Assembly: GCA_963210315.1 (NCBI GenBank)
Contig: OY723248.1
Location: 2,186,727 to 2,250,726 of the forward strand
Reading direction: 5' to 3'
Source of the DNA: Rhynchopus euleeides
Taxonomy: Eukaryota > Euglenozoa > Diplonemea > Diplonemida > Diplonemidae
Length of the DNA: 64,000 bases
The notes below the pieces were generated by a model. That model did no database searches and was not told the origin of the DNA. It worked only from the letters and a program-made list of their open reading frames with translations. The position numbers were made by a program, and so were the translations under genes. Shown here piece by piece: positions 1 through 9,310 of the stretch (the first letter of the stretch is position 1; every line of letters begins with the position of its first letter).

Positions 1-1435
1 GCGAGAAGGTCGATCACGCGTTGCCAATGGTGGTGAGGATGATGCAACACTCGGATAATGACGTGAAGATGGATGCACTGTGGGCGATCAGCTATGCCTC
101 GGACGGCTCCTCCAGTTGCATTCAATCAGTGGTGGACCAGCCTGGGGTTGTGCAACGTCTGATCCAGGAGTGCACAGCGAATACGAGCCGTGCGATCGTT
201 ACACCCGCACTGCGCACCATCGGGAATATTGTGACCGGGTCTGACCAGCAGACGCAACTGGTATGTTGTGATTCGTTCAGCAGCCCGTGGCCACCCTGCC
301 TACCCTCCGCCCTGCTGCACTTGCTGCACCCCATCACACACAGCTTCTCGATGCAGGAGCACTCAGTGCTATCCGGACTCTGATGACAAACTCCACCGCC
401 TCTCTATGTTTGAAGGAGTGCTGCTGGGCCCTGAGGTATGGCACTTGCTGTTTGTCGCCCTTGACCACATCCCCGCAGCAACATCACTGCTGGGTCGCGT
501 TCCCAGATCCAGGCAGTCATCGACGAAGGGTTGCTCGCCCCCGTCATCAACGCTCTGACCAACGGGTCCAATGATGTGAAGAAGGAGGCGACTTGGGTTC
601 TCAGCAACCTTGCAGAAGGGGGATCGAAGGCACACATCGCGGCGGCTGTGGAGGCAGGCTGCATTCCCCCCATGGTGGCCTGCCTTCAGCATGAACCCCG
701 CATCCGGACCATTGCGCTGGCGGGCCTCGACAATATCGCCAAGGCAGCACCCGCGACACCGCCACCGGATGCGCAACACGACGCACACCAGGTATTCATC
801 CACCCCTCTCCGCTCGCTTCTTATGTTGTCCTCTTTCCCGTCGTGGGCTCTCGGAGTTTCCCGAAGTTATGTTCAGTGCAACAATACTTTGATTGATATT
901 CCCCCGAAGAGGGGTGTGTTTGGTTGTGGTGGAGCTCAAATCAGTCAAAGTGGTGTGCATCCTTCCCACCCACCCCGTGGCCCGCTTGGTTCGTCGAGTC
1001 CCGCGTCGTGCCTTGTGTCCCCACCCGAACCTTTTTGTGCATTGTGCCGCCACCTTGCAGGGCGAGAGGCAGCGGCTCAACGCCGAACTGACTGAGGTGC
1101 GTGGCATCCTGTCCACCATGCGGTCGCGCACGAGCGGCAGGATTTCCAATGAGCTGCGTGCTTCACTGGAGAAGCACTCTTTCCCAGAGGCCAAGAAGCA
1201 GGCAGTGCCGGCGATCCAGAGGCGTATTGCAGAGCTGACGGAATCGCTGGCCGCACTTCCCCAGCAGGTATGCCGAGGGGTGTCTGGCAGCCACTGCTAC
1301 AACCTTCCTTCCACCGCACAGGCGCAGCCGTGGCGTGAAATCATGCTCTGTAGCGGGCTAGGGCACATGCTGGAGTCATCTGAAGACGATGTGTCGGACA
1401 GCCTCATCTCTTTCCTGGAGGGGAAGGACAGCTAG
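1..1435 (+). CDS. Importin-alpha (karyopherin alpha), 5'-truncated by window edge
   Basis: Adaptor that binds nuclear localisation signals and hands cargo to importin-beta. Exons read as 1-260, 344-435, 479-791, 1061-1267 and 1322-1435 (TAG stop), with introns of 83, 43, 269 and 54 bases. The visible part is a run of armadillo repeats with hallmark importin-alpha strings: WAISYASDG, PALRTIGNIVTGSDQQTQ, ALSNITAGSRSQIQAVID and ATWVLSNLAEGG, carrying the conserved W and N of the cargo groove. The last exon (WREIMLCSGLGHMLES...) aligns with the usual C-terminal motif that ends armadillo repeat 10. Odd point: exon 4 encodes 69 charged, Leu-rich residues between armadillo repeat 9 and that C-terminal motif, a region that is short in animal and plant importins. 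The N-terminal IBB domain lies outside the window. Family call is very sure; splice sites are inferred by homology and reading frame. Confidence 0.95.
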
Positions 1436-1486
1436 CGGAGACGTGTGGAAGGGCTGCAGGGTGCGTGGAGGCGGGGGTGGGGGGCA

Positions 1487-1604
1487 TGGGTGTGTGTGTG
1501 TACACACCCCCATGAACAGTGGAGATCACATCAAGAGCAAGTGCTCGGTGTCTGTCTACACTAATATAAAAAGATTCACGTGTGTGTGTGTACACACCCC
1601 CATG
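1487..1604 (+). repeat. Dispersed repeat with GT/AC ends, copy A
   Basis: A segment of about 118 bases bounded on both sides by TGTGTGTGTACACACCCC. It sits 50 bases past the importin stop codon. Its inverted counterpart is at 5521-5622, with a matching core (reverse complement reads GCTCTTGATGTG). A related end sequence (CTACACTAA..TAAAAAGATT.ACGTGTG) recurs at 19223-19260. Confidence 0.6.
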
Positions 1605-2297
1605 CGCAGAAACAGTGGGGGGCAGCAACAGAGATCTCCCTTGCCCCCGAATGATCCTTGCACGAACCCCCATTTGTGTTGCCACTGGGCCTTCGGCACA
1701 GAGGCTGTTCCTCCCAGCCCCTTCCTTGCATAGTCACCGGGGCGTGATGCAGTTCAGAGATCTGCTCACTCAGCCCGCGGTGTGTGCACCATGCAATTGA
1801 ACAACTCAGCTTCTTTCCGATATTTTTATTCTTGCCAAGGTTCGCTATCCCGAACACCTCCCCACCCCCCCTGCAACCCCTGCTCGGACACACACTCTGC
1901 ATATCGAGAGAAGGGTGGTCAACACTCCGTTTTCCTTCTTCTTCTCCTTCACTGCCCACCCCCCACCCACTCATGCAGCCCAACGTTGTATTGCATCGAT
2001 GCTCGTATTTCTCATCCCTTGCCGTGTCCCCAGGATGCCATGCATGCTGTGAAGGCGGCATCCGTTGAACAGCGCCATCGCCACCCCAGCCCTCAGCCCC
2101 CTACCCCTGACTGGGCATCCGCTCCTGCCTCCCCGTTGCTTGTATAGTCAAGCGACTCGTGTATTTGTTTCTCAGATCACCTGCCAAGACTATCACACCA
2201 CCACACCTTTCAGATAGACATACACAACCACTTACCCTCGCCTGCTGCACACACGTTGACATCCACACCACGTGACGCGACACGGAGGCAGATCTGG
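1605..2297. other. Intergenic, no gene seen
   Basis: About 690 bases between the importin and kinase genes. It holds pyrimidine-rich and C-rich stretches but no frame with recognisable protein content. The frame of the kinase is open a little upstream of its first ATG but only through a TTG codon. Confidence 0.6.
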
Positions 2298-4874
2298 ATG
2301 GTAAAGCTGCACTTTCTAAGATGCTTCCGGGTGGACAGCCAGGGGCCTGACGGCATTTCCACAGAGCGTGTCCTGAAGAAGCCTGCCCCGGGGCGCAAGT
2401 CTCGCCGCAAGCCCTCGAAGCCGAACAGCGCTCCCATCGTCGTGCAGTGTCATGTCGACGCACAGGCCATCGCGGCGAAGGCCATGCCCGCCCCGTCACC
2501 CCTCAAGGCCACAGCACCGTCTATCCTGCTTGAGCCAACCAACGCTGTGCACGCCACCATCGCCTCATGGAGTGTGACCCGCAGCGGGAGCACTGCGTAC
2601 ATCCTGAAGGTCTCCACAGGGGGCCTGAGCTGGAGGGTTGCCCGCGGGGTGCAGGAGTTCAAAAAGCTCCACGCGCAGCTCACCGCGAAGTGCGATGTCC
2701 TGACGCCATACCTGTGCGGCAAGGGCATCGTGCCGCACCTCTGCGTCAGCACCCTCAGCCACGACGCGCCGCCCAGCCCCTCCTCCGCCGCCGCTGCCGC
2801 GGCCGCGGCGGAGAGGCGGAAGTGGTGCCTCGATGTCTACCTGCAGCAGCTGATGGTTCCCGCCAACGGCTTCTACGAGGTGGGCAGCCCTCTCTACCGA
2901 TTCCTCCACGACAACGCAGATGGCGTGGCGCGCGACCCCACCACCGCGCCCCTCCCTGGCCTCGGTGCGGAGGGCGTGTCCGTGGTGCCGCAGGGCCTGG
3001 CGGTGCCGGTCAGCATCGGGAAGGTGGAGTCCCTCGCGAGCGAGTCCACCCACTCCACGCCTGGGGACAGCTCGACGGAGGGCGTGTCGAAGGAGCGTTC
3101 TAGTGAGGAGGACGGGGGGGCGATATCGCCGCTGAGCTCTCCGAAAACCCGCGGGTCGGGGATGTCGTCGAAGAGTGGGTGTGGGTCGTGCAGCGTGGAG
3201 GATGCATCCCCGCTTGTGGGGGTCAGGCCGAGGGGCATTGTCTTCGCGGATTCTGCGGACAGCATCAGCGAGGGGCCTCTCCCAGCGTCGTCGACAGAGT
3301 TTGATGCAGCGCTTGTCACGGCGGATGACTTCGAGCTTGTCACCACCCTGGGGCAGGGGACCTTCGGGAAGGTGATGAAGGTGCGGCACCAGGAGACGGG
3401 CGGGTATTACGCCATGAAGGTGCTCTCCAAGGCGTGCATCGTGGAGAGGAAGATGGCGCCCTACATCCGGGAGGAGAAGGACATCCTGGCCTCCATCAAC
3501 CACCCCTTCATCGTGCACCTCTACGCCGCGTTCCAGACAGACCACAACCTCTACCTGCTCCTGGAGTTCCTCCCGGGTGGCGAGCTGTACAGCTGCATGC
3601 AGCAGCTCATTGTCGCGAAGGGGTGTGCCTTCAAAGAGTCGGATGCCAGGTTTTACATCGCAGAGGTCAGCCTTGCGCTGGGGTATCTCCACAGCAAGGA
3701 CATTGTGCACCGCGACATCAAGCCGGAGAACATCGTGCTGGACAGGGAGGGGCATGCCGTCCTCACAGACTTTGGGCTTGCGAAGAAGGACTTCGGGGCG
3801 AGCACCCGGAAGAGCTTTGTCGGCAGCTGTGAATACGTCGCACCTGAGATTGTCCGCGGTGAAGGGCAGACCCCTGCAGTGGACTGGTGGTCCCTCGGGG
3901 TGCTGATGCACGAGCTGCTGATGGGTGTCTCGCCCTTCCATGGCCCGGACCCCGCTGATGTCTACCAGAAGATTCTTCATAAGAAACTGAGCTTCCAGCG
4001 CGCGCAGACACCCGCTGCCGCCTCTATCCTGAGGCAGCTGCTCGACAGGGATGCATCGCAGCGCCTTGCACACGCGGAGGCCCTGAAGGGGCATGAGTTC
4101 TTCGAGCCTGTGGAGTGGGACCTCCTCTATGAGAGGAAGATCCCCGCCCCTTTTGTGCCGGACCTCGCGCTGAACGACACGCGGTACTTCGCGAAGGAGT
4201 TCACCCGGCAGTGGCCCTCCATCCCTCCGCCGCCCCCGCCGGGCGCGCCGGGGCCCCTGAACACCGCCTTCCCCAACTTCAGGCTGCAGAGGAGCAAGCA
4301 GGGCGCGCCTGCCGAGCTGAAGTGCCCCGTCCCCCGCGAGCTCGTGGTTCCCGGGTGCAGCATCCCGAAGGTTGTGTCGACGGCACCCATCGACTGCAGC
4401 GCAGCGCTGCAGGGCGTGTGGGGTCTGCGGAGCCTGGAGCTGGTGTCAGAAGCGGGGAAGGTCAGCTACCCCTGGGGGTCGGAGGTGGTGGGGCAGGCGA
4501 TGTACAGCAAGACGGGGCAGTTCTCGCTGGACCTGTCGGCGGCGCGGGTGAATTTTGCGGAGGACGACTACACCAAGGTGACGCGGGATGAGATGGCGGA
4601 GGCCTACCTGACGTACGTCTCCTCCTTCGGCTTCTACACCTGCAGTGCGGGGGAGAAGTCTGTGACGCACAACGTGGTTGGGTCGCTCTGCCCCAACAAG
4701 GCCTCCGGGAAGCAAAGCTTCGAGGTCTGGTTTGCGGACGAGTCGGGGTGCCCCAACGACACATGCCTTGTCCTCGCGACGGACTCTATGTTCGTCGGGC
4801 CCGTCTCAGCGCGAACAGTGATGCGGTTCCAGCGCCTGCCTGCAGGCAAGCCGCGCCTGATCGAGATGCCATAG
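2298..4874 (+). CDS. PX domain - AGC-family Ser/Thr kinase - lipocalin-like domain fusion
   Basis: Single exon, 858 aa from the first ATG (2298) to TAG. Residues ~84-208 look like a PX (phosphoinositide-binding) domain: a W.VARGVQEFKKLH segment in place of the usual RRY/F strand, an Ala-rich loop, then the RRKWCLDVYLQQLM helix. Residues ~343-600 are a complete kinase domain: GQGTFGKV loop, Lys374 (YAMK), HRDIKPEN with catalytic Asp473, Asp491 of DFG, and activation loop TRKSFVGSCEYVAPE with Ser506 at the PDK1-site position. An AGC tail follows (NDTRYFAKEFT at ~626-636, then FPNF at 658-661, a hydrophobic motif lacking the usual phospho-Ser/Thr). Residues ~704-848 (QGVWGLRSLEL, YPWG..VVGQAMYSKTGQF, TYVSSFGFYTC) resemble the lipocalin-like family Pfam calls Lipocalin_5. 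PX plus AGC kinase recalls SGK3 and S6K-like kinases; the C-terminal domain is unusual. Likely endosome-associated signalling, by inference. Confidence 0.92.
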   Translation: MVKLHFLRCFRVDSQGPDGISTERVLKKPAPGRKSRRKPSKPNSAPIVVQCHVDAQAIAAKAMPAPSPLKATAPSILLEPTNAVHATIASWSVTRSGSTAYILKVSTGGLSWRVARGVQEFKKLHAQLTAKCDVLTPYLCGKGIVPHLCVSTLSHDAPPSPSSAAAAAAAAERRKWCLDVYLQQLMVPANGFYEVGSPLYRFLHDNADGVARDPTTAPLPGLGAEGVSVVPQGLAVPVSIGKVESLASESTHSTPGDSSTEGVSKERSSEEDGGAISPLSSPKTRGSGMSSKSGCGSCSVEDASPLVGVRPRGIVFADSADSISEGPLPASSTEFDAALVTADDFELVTTLGQGTFGKVMKVRHQETGGYYAMKVLSKACIVERKMAPYIREEKDILASINHPFIVHLYAAFQTDHNLYLLLEFLPGGELYSCMQQLIVAKGCAFKESDARFYIAEVSLALGYLHSKDIVHRDIKPENIVLDREGHAVLTDFGLAKKDFGASTRKSFVGSCEYVAPEIVRGEGQTPAVDWWSLGVLMHELLMGVSPFHGPDPADVYQKILHKKLSFQRAQTPAAASILRQLLDRDASQRLAHAEALKGHEFFEPVEWDLLYERKIPAPFVPDLALNDTRYFAKEFTRQWPSIPPPPPPGAPGPLNTAFPNFRLQRSKQGAPAELKCPVPRELVVPGCSIPKVVSTAPIDCSAALQGVWGLRSLELVSEAGKVSYPWGSEVVGQAMYSKTGQFSLDLSAARVNFAEDDYTKVTRDEMAEAYLTYVSSFGFYTCSAGEKSVTHNVVGSLCPNKASGKQSFEVWFADESGCPNDTCLVLATDSMFVGPVSARTVMRFQRLPAGKPRLIEMP

Positions 4875-6165
4875 TCGCTAACAGCAGACGATGCGCATGG
4901 GCAGGGAAAAGAGGTTGCGGTGTCGCAACCTGCTCCTTGTTGCCATGCGCTGCGTTTTGTGTGGGTGGAGAAGGCTCAAATCAAACAAACGAACCCCGGA
5001 ATACTCCGGGTGTTGTGTGTTGTGTGTTGTGTGTGTGTGTGTTGCCCGCGCTTCCCCACTCCCATCATTACCCTGCCTATTTCTTCTCGTCTTATGACCT
5101 TGTCTCTTGTGTCTCGCTGTATGTGTTGCACGCCACAGGGGGGTTTGGTTGGCGAAATCAAGATGTGGGCTTTTATGCAATCATATGTATGTAGATGCAC
5201 CGTACAAGCGCAAGCAACATCATAAATAAATAACAAGGGGTGGGGGCGGGGGAGGGGGGAGGGGCACGTGACGTGGGCAGGCGTCGACCGACCTTTGCTG
5301 CGGCACGTGTCAAAAAGTAAAAGATAGAACCCAACCAAGAACACGCAACAAAAAAGTACAAAGCAAAAAACAAAAACAAAAAACAACAAGCAAATCGGCA
5401 AAGGAAAAATCTATGAATCGGCCCCCCTTCGTGCTCAAAAGAAGGCACCTCCTTATGGGCCACTGCGCAATAGGGATGATGTGCCTGTGTCTTCCCACCC
5501 AGAACGCTCTGGGTGTTTCTTTTACGCACACATACACACGTGAATCCTCTGTAGAGTGCGGGACACATCGTGCACCTGCTCTTGATGTGCTCCCCCCACT
5601 GCGTACACATACACGCAATGTGAACCCCCATTTGAGATGGCGGATTCCAAAACAAAACAACAAAACAAATAGGGCATGTCGGCTCGTGTCGTGTGTGCCG
5701 GTCACACGACGACATGTTCTCAATAATTCAACACACAACGGGAGGGGGTGGAGGTGGGGGGGGGGCGGTCGGGATTCTGGAGGGCCGAGTCGGCCAGAAC
5801 GCGACAACCGGCCTTCTCGCAATCCCCCCTCCTCGCCCCCGCGCCTCCACCGCCCCCCCCCCCCCCCCCTGCCTGCTCGGCACGATGCGTGCCGAGGCAG
5901 ATGCTATTTTCCGTTGTCTGTGGTCTGTTATCCGTTATCAGTCAAACATTGCTTCCTTTAAGTTTCCACCGCCCCCCATCCTTACCACCACCGGCTCCTT
6001 CACTCTGTGCCAGGGCTCTGTGTCACCCCATTCTCTTACTGTGAGGGGCGTTCACTGTGCTGTCACGTCAGTGTGAAGCCCGTCCCCCGCTCCCACTGCC
6101 CCCCGTCAACCCCTATCGTCCATGACCTTGTTCTGGAGGTGTACCCAAATCACCCCCCCCCCCTA
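4875..6165. other. Intergenic with microsatellites and homopolymers
   Basis: Contains a TGTTGTGTG microsatellite near 5010-5045, a G-rich tract near 5237-5265, an AAAAAC-rich tract near 5340-5395 and a C20 run near 5855. It also includes the repeat copy listed at 5521-5622. No protein or RNA gene recognised. Confidence 0.6.
5521..5622 (-). repeat. Dispersed repeat with GT/AC ends, copy B (inverted)
   Basis: Reverse-orientation relative of 1487-1604. The shared core CACGTGAATC ... GCTCTTGATGTG is bounded by CACATACACAC and CGTACACATACACG. Like copy A it lies downstream of a plus-strand gene. Confidence 0.55.
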
Positions 6166-6406
6166 GGGGGGGTCAAATGGGGGTGACAAACACGATTTTT
6201 CAAAAAACCGGCGCAGAGGCCCCAAAGCCCCCGTAAACCCTCCAAACCCCCCCAGATCGGTCCGGAAACCCATCGAACCCCACTTTTCCACCATTCCGGG
6301 CACCTCAGGTGCCCGAATTGGGGTACCTAAATTTTGTGCCACCGTTTGGTACCGTACAGTGCCACTGTGTGGGAGGTTGGAAAAGAAAATGCCCCAACAC
6401 ACCACA
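6166..6406 (+). repeat. Solo arm of the CTAGGGGGGG foldback element
   Basis: Starts at TA|GGGGGGGTCAAATGG (TA at 6164-6165) and runs about 240 bases, nearly identical to the left arm of the element at 13627-14773 (one base difference noticed, TACCGTACAG versus TACCGGACAG). The match ends abruptly at CACACCACA. No partner arm is nearby, so this is a solo terminal repeat or a truncated copy. Confidence 0.85.
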
Positions 6407-6893
6407 CCCTGCACCTAACAATCAAGCGTGTGTGTACACTAAGTGTGCGCATGTGTGTAGAGGAGGGGAGGGGGGGGGGGCAGCACAATACCCACTCTGT
6501 GCGGTGCCATGCACCGCACCAGCATTCCATCCCATCCCACACCCCCTCGCGTTCTCTCTTCCTCCACCCCTTCGCAGCACAGGCCTTGGCGCATAGCACC
6601 AGATCTCAGACACTGCCTGTAGACCGAGTGAAGGGGGGGACCCTTGGTTTTTTGTTCTTACTCTTTTGACTCTGCTATCCCCTCTTTCCCGCTGTTCGGT
6701 TTTCACAAGTTCATTCATGTCTCAAGCATTCAGTGGTGTGCGTATGGGCACACCGCAACACACGGTGGAGGGTTTCACAGAGTTCGCTCGGTGCAACTGA
6801 CACTCAACAAAGAGGTTCACATGTGAGTGTGGTGGTCGGTGAAATGGTAGGTTCATTTCTTGCGTACCGCCCGAACCCGCTTACTCAGAATTT
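6407..6893. other. Intergenic, no gene seen
   Basis: Holds a G-run near 6465-6480 and, at 6779-6830, one copy of a ~55-base dispersed repeat beginning TTCGCTCGGTGC that leads into a GTG-rich stretch. Other copies are at 11889-11945, 22583-22640 and 49360-49420. Confidence 0.5.
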
Positions 6894-7144
6894 TTTTGCA
6901 CATAACACACCTGTGTGGTACGGGAAATGCTACGAGGAACGCGATGGACTCGGGACTGCTGCTGGCCTCTCTTGCTATGGTTTACTTATGTTTCGTGCTC
7001 CACCTGCTCCACCTCATTCTGCACTTCAGATGATCCACTTCACGTGGGTTACGGGGTTTGGGACAACGATGATATGTTGTGTCCGACGACAAGGTAAGGT
7101 AAGCTCATCGAGGTACACCAAACCGGAGTTGTCAAATCAAAAAA
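6894..7144. repeat. 251-bp repeat, copy 1
   Basis: Runs from TTTTGCACATAACACACC to CAAATCAAAAAA. It appears identical to 11309-11559, 4.4 kb away in the same orientation, and it sits at the left edge of the minisatellite block. Both copies end in a short A-tract (6 versus 12 A), which could be a retroposed tail. No protein similarity recognised. Confidence 0.9.
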
Positions 7145-7214
7145 GACACACCGCCCGAGAGGCAATTGGTGTGACACAACAGCGATGACACAACCACTCT
7201 GCCCGAGGGGGCGC

Positions 7215-7870
7215 GTTTTTAGCGACCGAGACCTCCTCTCCTGACTGAGGGACACACGATCTGACCGTCCGAGAGACGCAGCATTCTACCCTGCCCGAGG
7301 GGCACCCACTCTCCTGACCGAGAGACACGCAGTCTTGCCCGAGGGGCACCTGGTTTCCTGACCGAGACAATATTCTGCCCGAGGGGCACTCACTCTCCCG
7401 ACCGAGAGACACGCAGTTTTGCCCGAGGGGCACCTGTTCTCCTGACCGAGACAATATTCTGCCCGAGGGGCACCCACTCTCCCGACCGAGAGACGCAGCA
7501 TCTCGCCCGAGGGGCACCTGTTCTCCTGACCGAGACAAAAATTTTGCCCGAGGGGCACCCACTCTCCCGACCGAGAGACACGCAGTCTTGCCCGAGGGGC
7601 ACCTGTTCTCCTGACCGAGACAATATTCTGCCCGAGGGGCACTCACTCTCCCGACCGAGAGACACGCAGTTTTGCCCGAGGGGCACCCGTTATTCTGACC
7701 GAGACAAAACTATGCCCGAGGGGCACCCACTCTCCCGACCGAGAGACGCAGCATCTCGCCCGAGGGGCACCTGTTCTCCTGACCGAGACAAAAATTTTGC
7801 CCGAGGGGCACCCGCTCTCCCGACCGAGAGATACACAATCTTGCCCGAGGGGCACCAAATCCCGACCGAG
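7215..7870. repeat. Minisatellite array 1 (GCCCGAGGGGCAC units)
   Basis: About 15 imperfect units of ~40-45 bases. Each contains GCCCGAGGGGCAC followed by CTCCTGACCGAGACA or CTCTCCCGACCGAGAGACGCA; the two unit types alternate. Open frames here are by-products of stop-poor repeats. Confidence 0.9.
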
Positions 7871-8324
7871 AAGACGACCCTCACACCATGCTCGTGTCAG
7901 GTCTCAAGAGGGCCGAAGCCGCGGTTGAGGACAACAACACCCCCACGCACTGGTTCTAATAAATGACGGCGAGGTGCACGGGGGGATCAGCACGAAGGAG
8001 GGGCGCAAAAAGATGGGGATGATGACGCCGTGGTGTTCAAGGTGGTCCTCCGCCGCTTATGAACGTGACAGCGGGACAGCGCTGCGCCCGTGGCCGCAGC
8101 GGATTGAGGACATTCCCATCAGCCATCGAGACTATCACCGCGCCTCGCCGAAAACCTGCTTCACGCTTGATCGCGCTCAAGGTTTCCAAACGCATACTTC
8201 AGCTGGAGGTTCCGTCACAGAGGCGCTGACAAAGGCGGGACCAAGAGCAACAGTCGGGTGCTGATAAATGGGTCGATACTGATGCAGCAAAGTGACGTCA
8301 GTGATATCCAACTCCTACTTTCCT
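7871..8324. other. Unique spacer between two minisatellite arrays
   Basis: About 450 bases separating array 1 from the degenerate start of array 2. No gene, RNA or repeat recognised. Confidence 0.5.
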
Positions 8325-8490
8325 GACCGAGACACGATCTTGCCGAGGAGCATCGGACCGAGACACCCACTTCTGCCTGAGGGGCACCTAGCCGAGACGC
8401 ATTTTTCCTGCCCGAGGGGCATCTCGCCGAGACATTACCTGCCTGAGGGGCACCTGGCCACGACATACCTACAGCTTACGCTTGCGGGGC

Positions 8491-9040
8491 ACCCTGCCTG
8501 AGGAGCACCTGGCCAAGACATACATTTCCGCCTACGAGGCACCCTGCCCGAGGGGCACCTGGTCAAGACACACACTTCCGCCTACGGGGCACCCTGCCCG
8601 AGGGGCACCTGGCCAAGACAGACACCTCTGCCTACGAGGCACCCTGCCCGAGGGGCACCTGGCCAAGACATACACTTCCGCCTACGAGGCACCCTGCCCG
8701 AGGGGCACCTGGCCAAGACATACACTTCCGCCTACGAGGCACCCCGCCCGAGGGGCACCTGGCCAAGACAGACACTTCCGCCTACGAGGCACCCTGCCCG
8801 AGGGGCACCTGGCCAAGACATACACTTCCGCCTACGAGGCACCCTGCCCGAGGGGCACCTGGCCAAGACATACACTTCCGCCTACGAGGCACCCTGCCCG
8901 AGGGGCACCTGGTCAAGACATACATTTCCGCCTACGGGGCACCCTGCCTGAGGGGCATCTGGCCGCGACATACACTTCCGCCTACGGGGCACCCTGCCTG
9001 AGGGGCACCTGGCCAAGACGCACATTCATGCCCGAGGGAC
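8491..9040. repeat. Minisatellite array 2: eleven consecutive 50-bp units
   Basis: Units begin ACCCTGCC[C/T]GAGG at exactly 8491, 8541, 8591 and so on to 8991, each ending ..CGCCTACGAGGC or close to it. Period is a constant 50 bases with a few substitutions and no indels. Degenerate relatives extend on both sides (about 8325-8490 and 9041-9310). Fifty is not a multiple of three, yet no frame is interrupted, so a frame stays open through the array as a 3-unit (50-residue) super-repeat. That frame has no ATG at its start and is not called a gene. Confidence 0.95.
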
Positions 9041-9310
9041 ACCGGGCCGAGACATTACATTCCCTGCCTGAGGGACACCTGGCCGAGACACATTCCTGCC
9101 GAGGGGCACTCACTCCCGACCGCGAGACGCAGGATTTTGCCTGAGGGGCACCTCCTCTCCTGACCGAGACACAACCCCGCCCAGCACAGTGCCGAGGGGC
9201 ATTTACGCTTTCGACTGGAATACCGAGCCTGACCCGGGGAGACACAATCGTGCCACAATCGTGAGGGGCATACTCTCTTGATTGAGAAATACACCTTTTT
9301 TGCCCGAGCG

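Noticed and set aside
2565..4094. 509-codon minus-strand frame across the kinase gene
   Set aside because: Antisense shadow of the kinase; the plus frame has all catalytic motifs.
8491..9040. CRISPR-like periodic repeats
   Set aside because: Units are contiguous with no unique spacers, and the genome is eukaryotic.
8482..9144. 220-codon repetitive frame over the 50-bp minisatellite
   Set aside because: Opens with TTG, and all frames are open because the unit lacks stops; no sign of translation.
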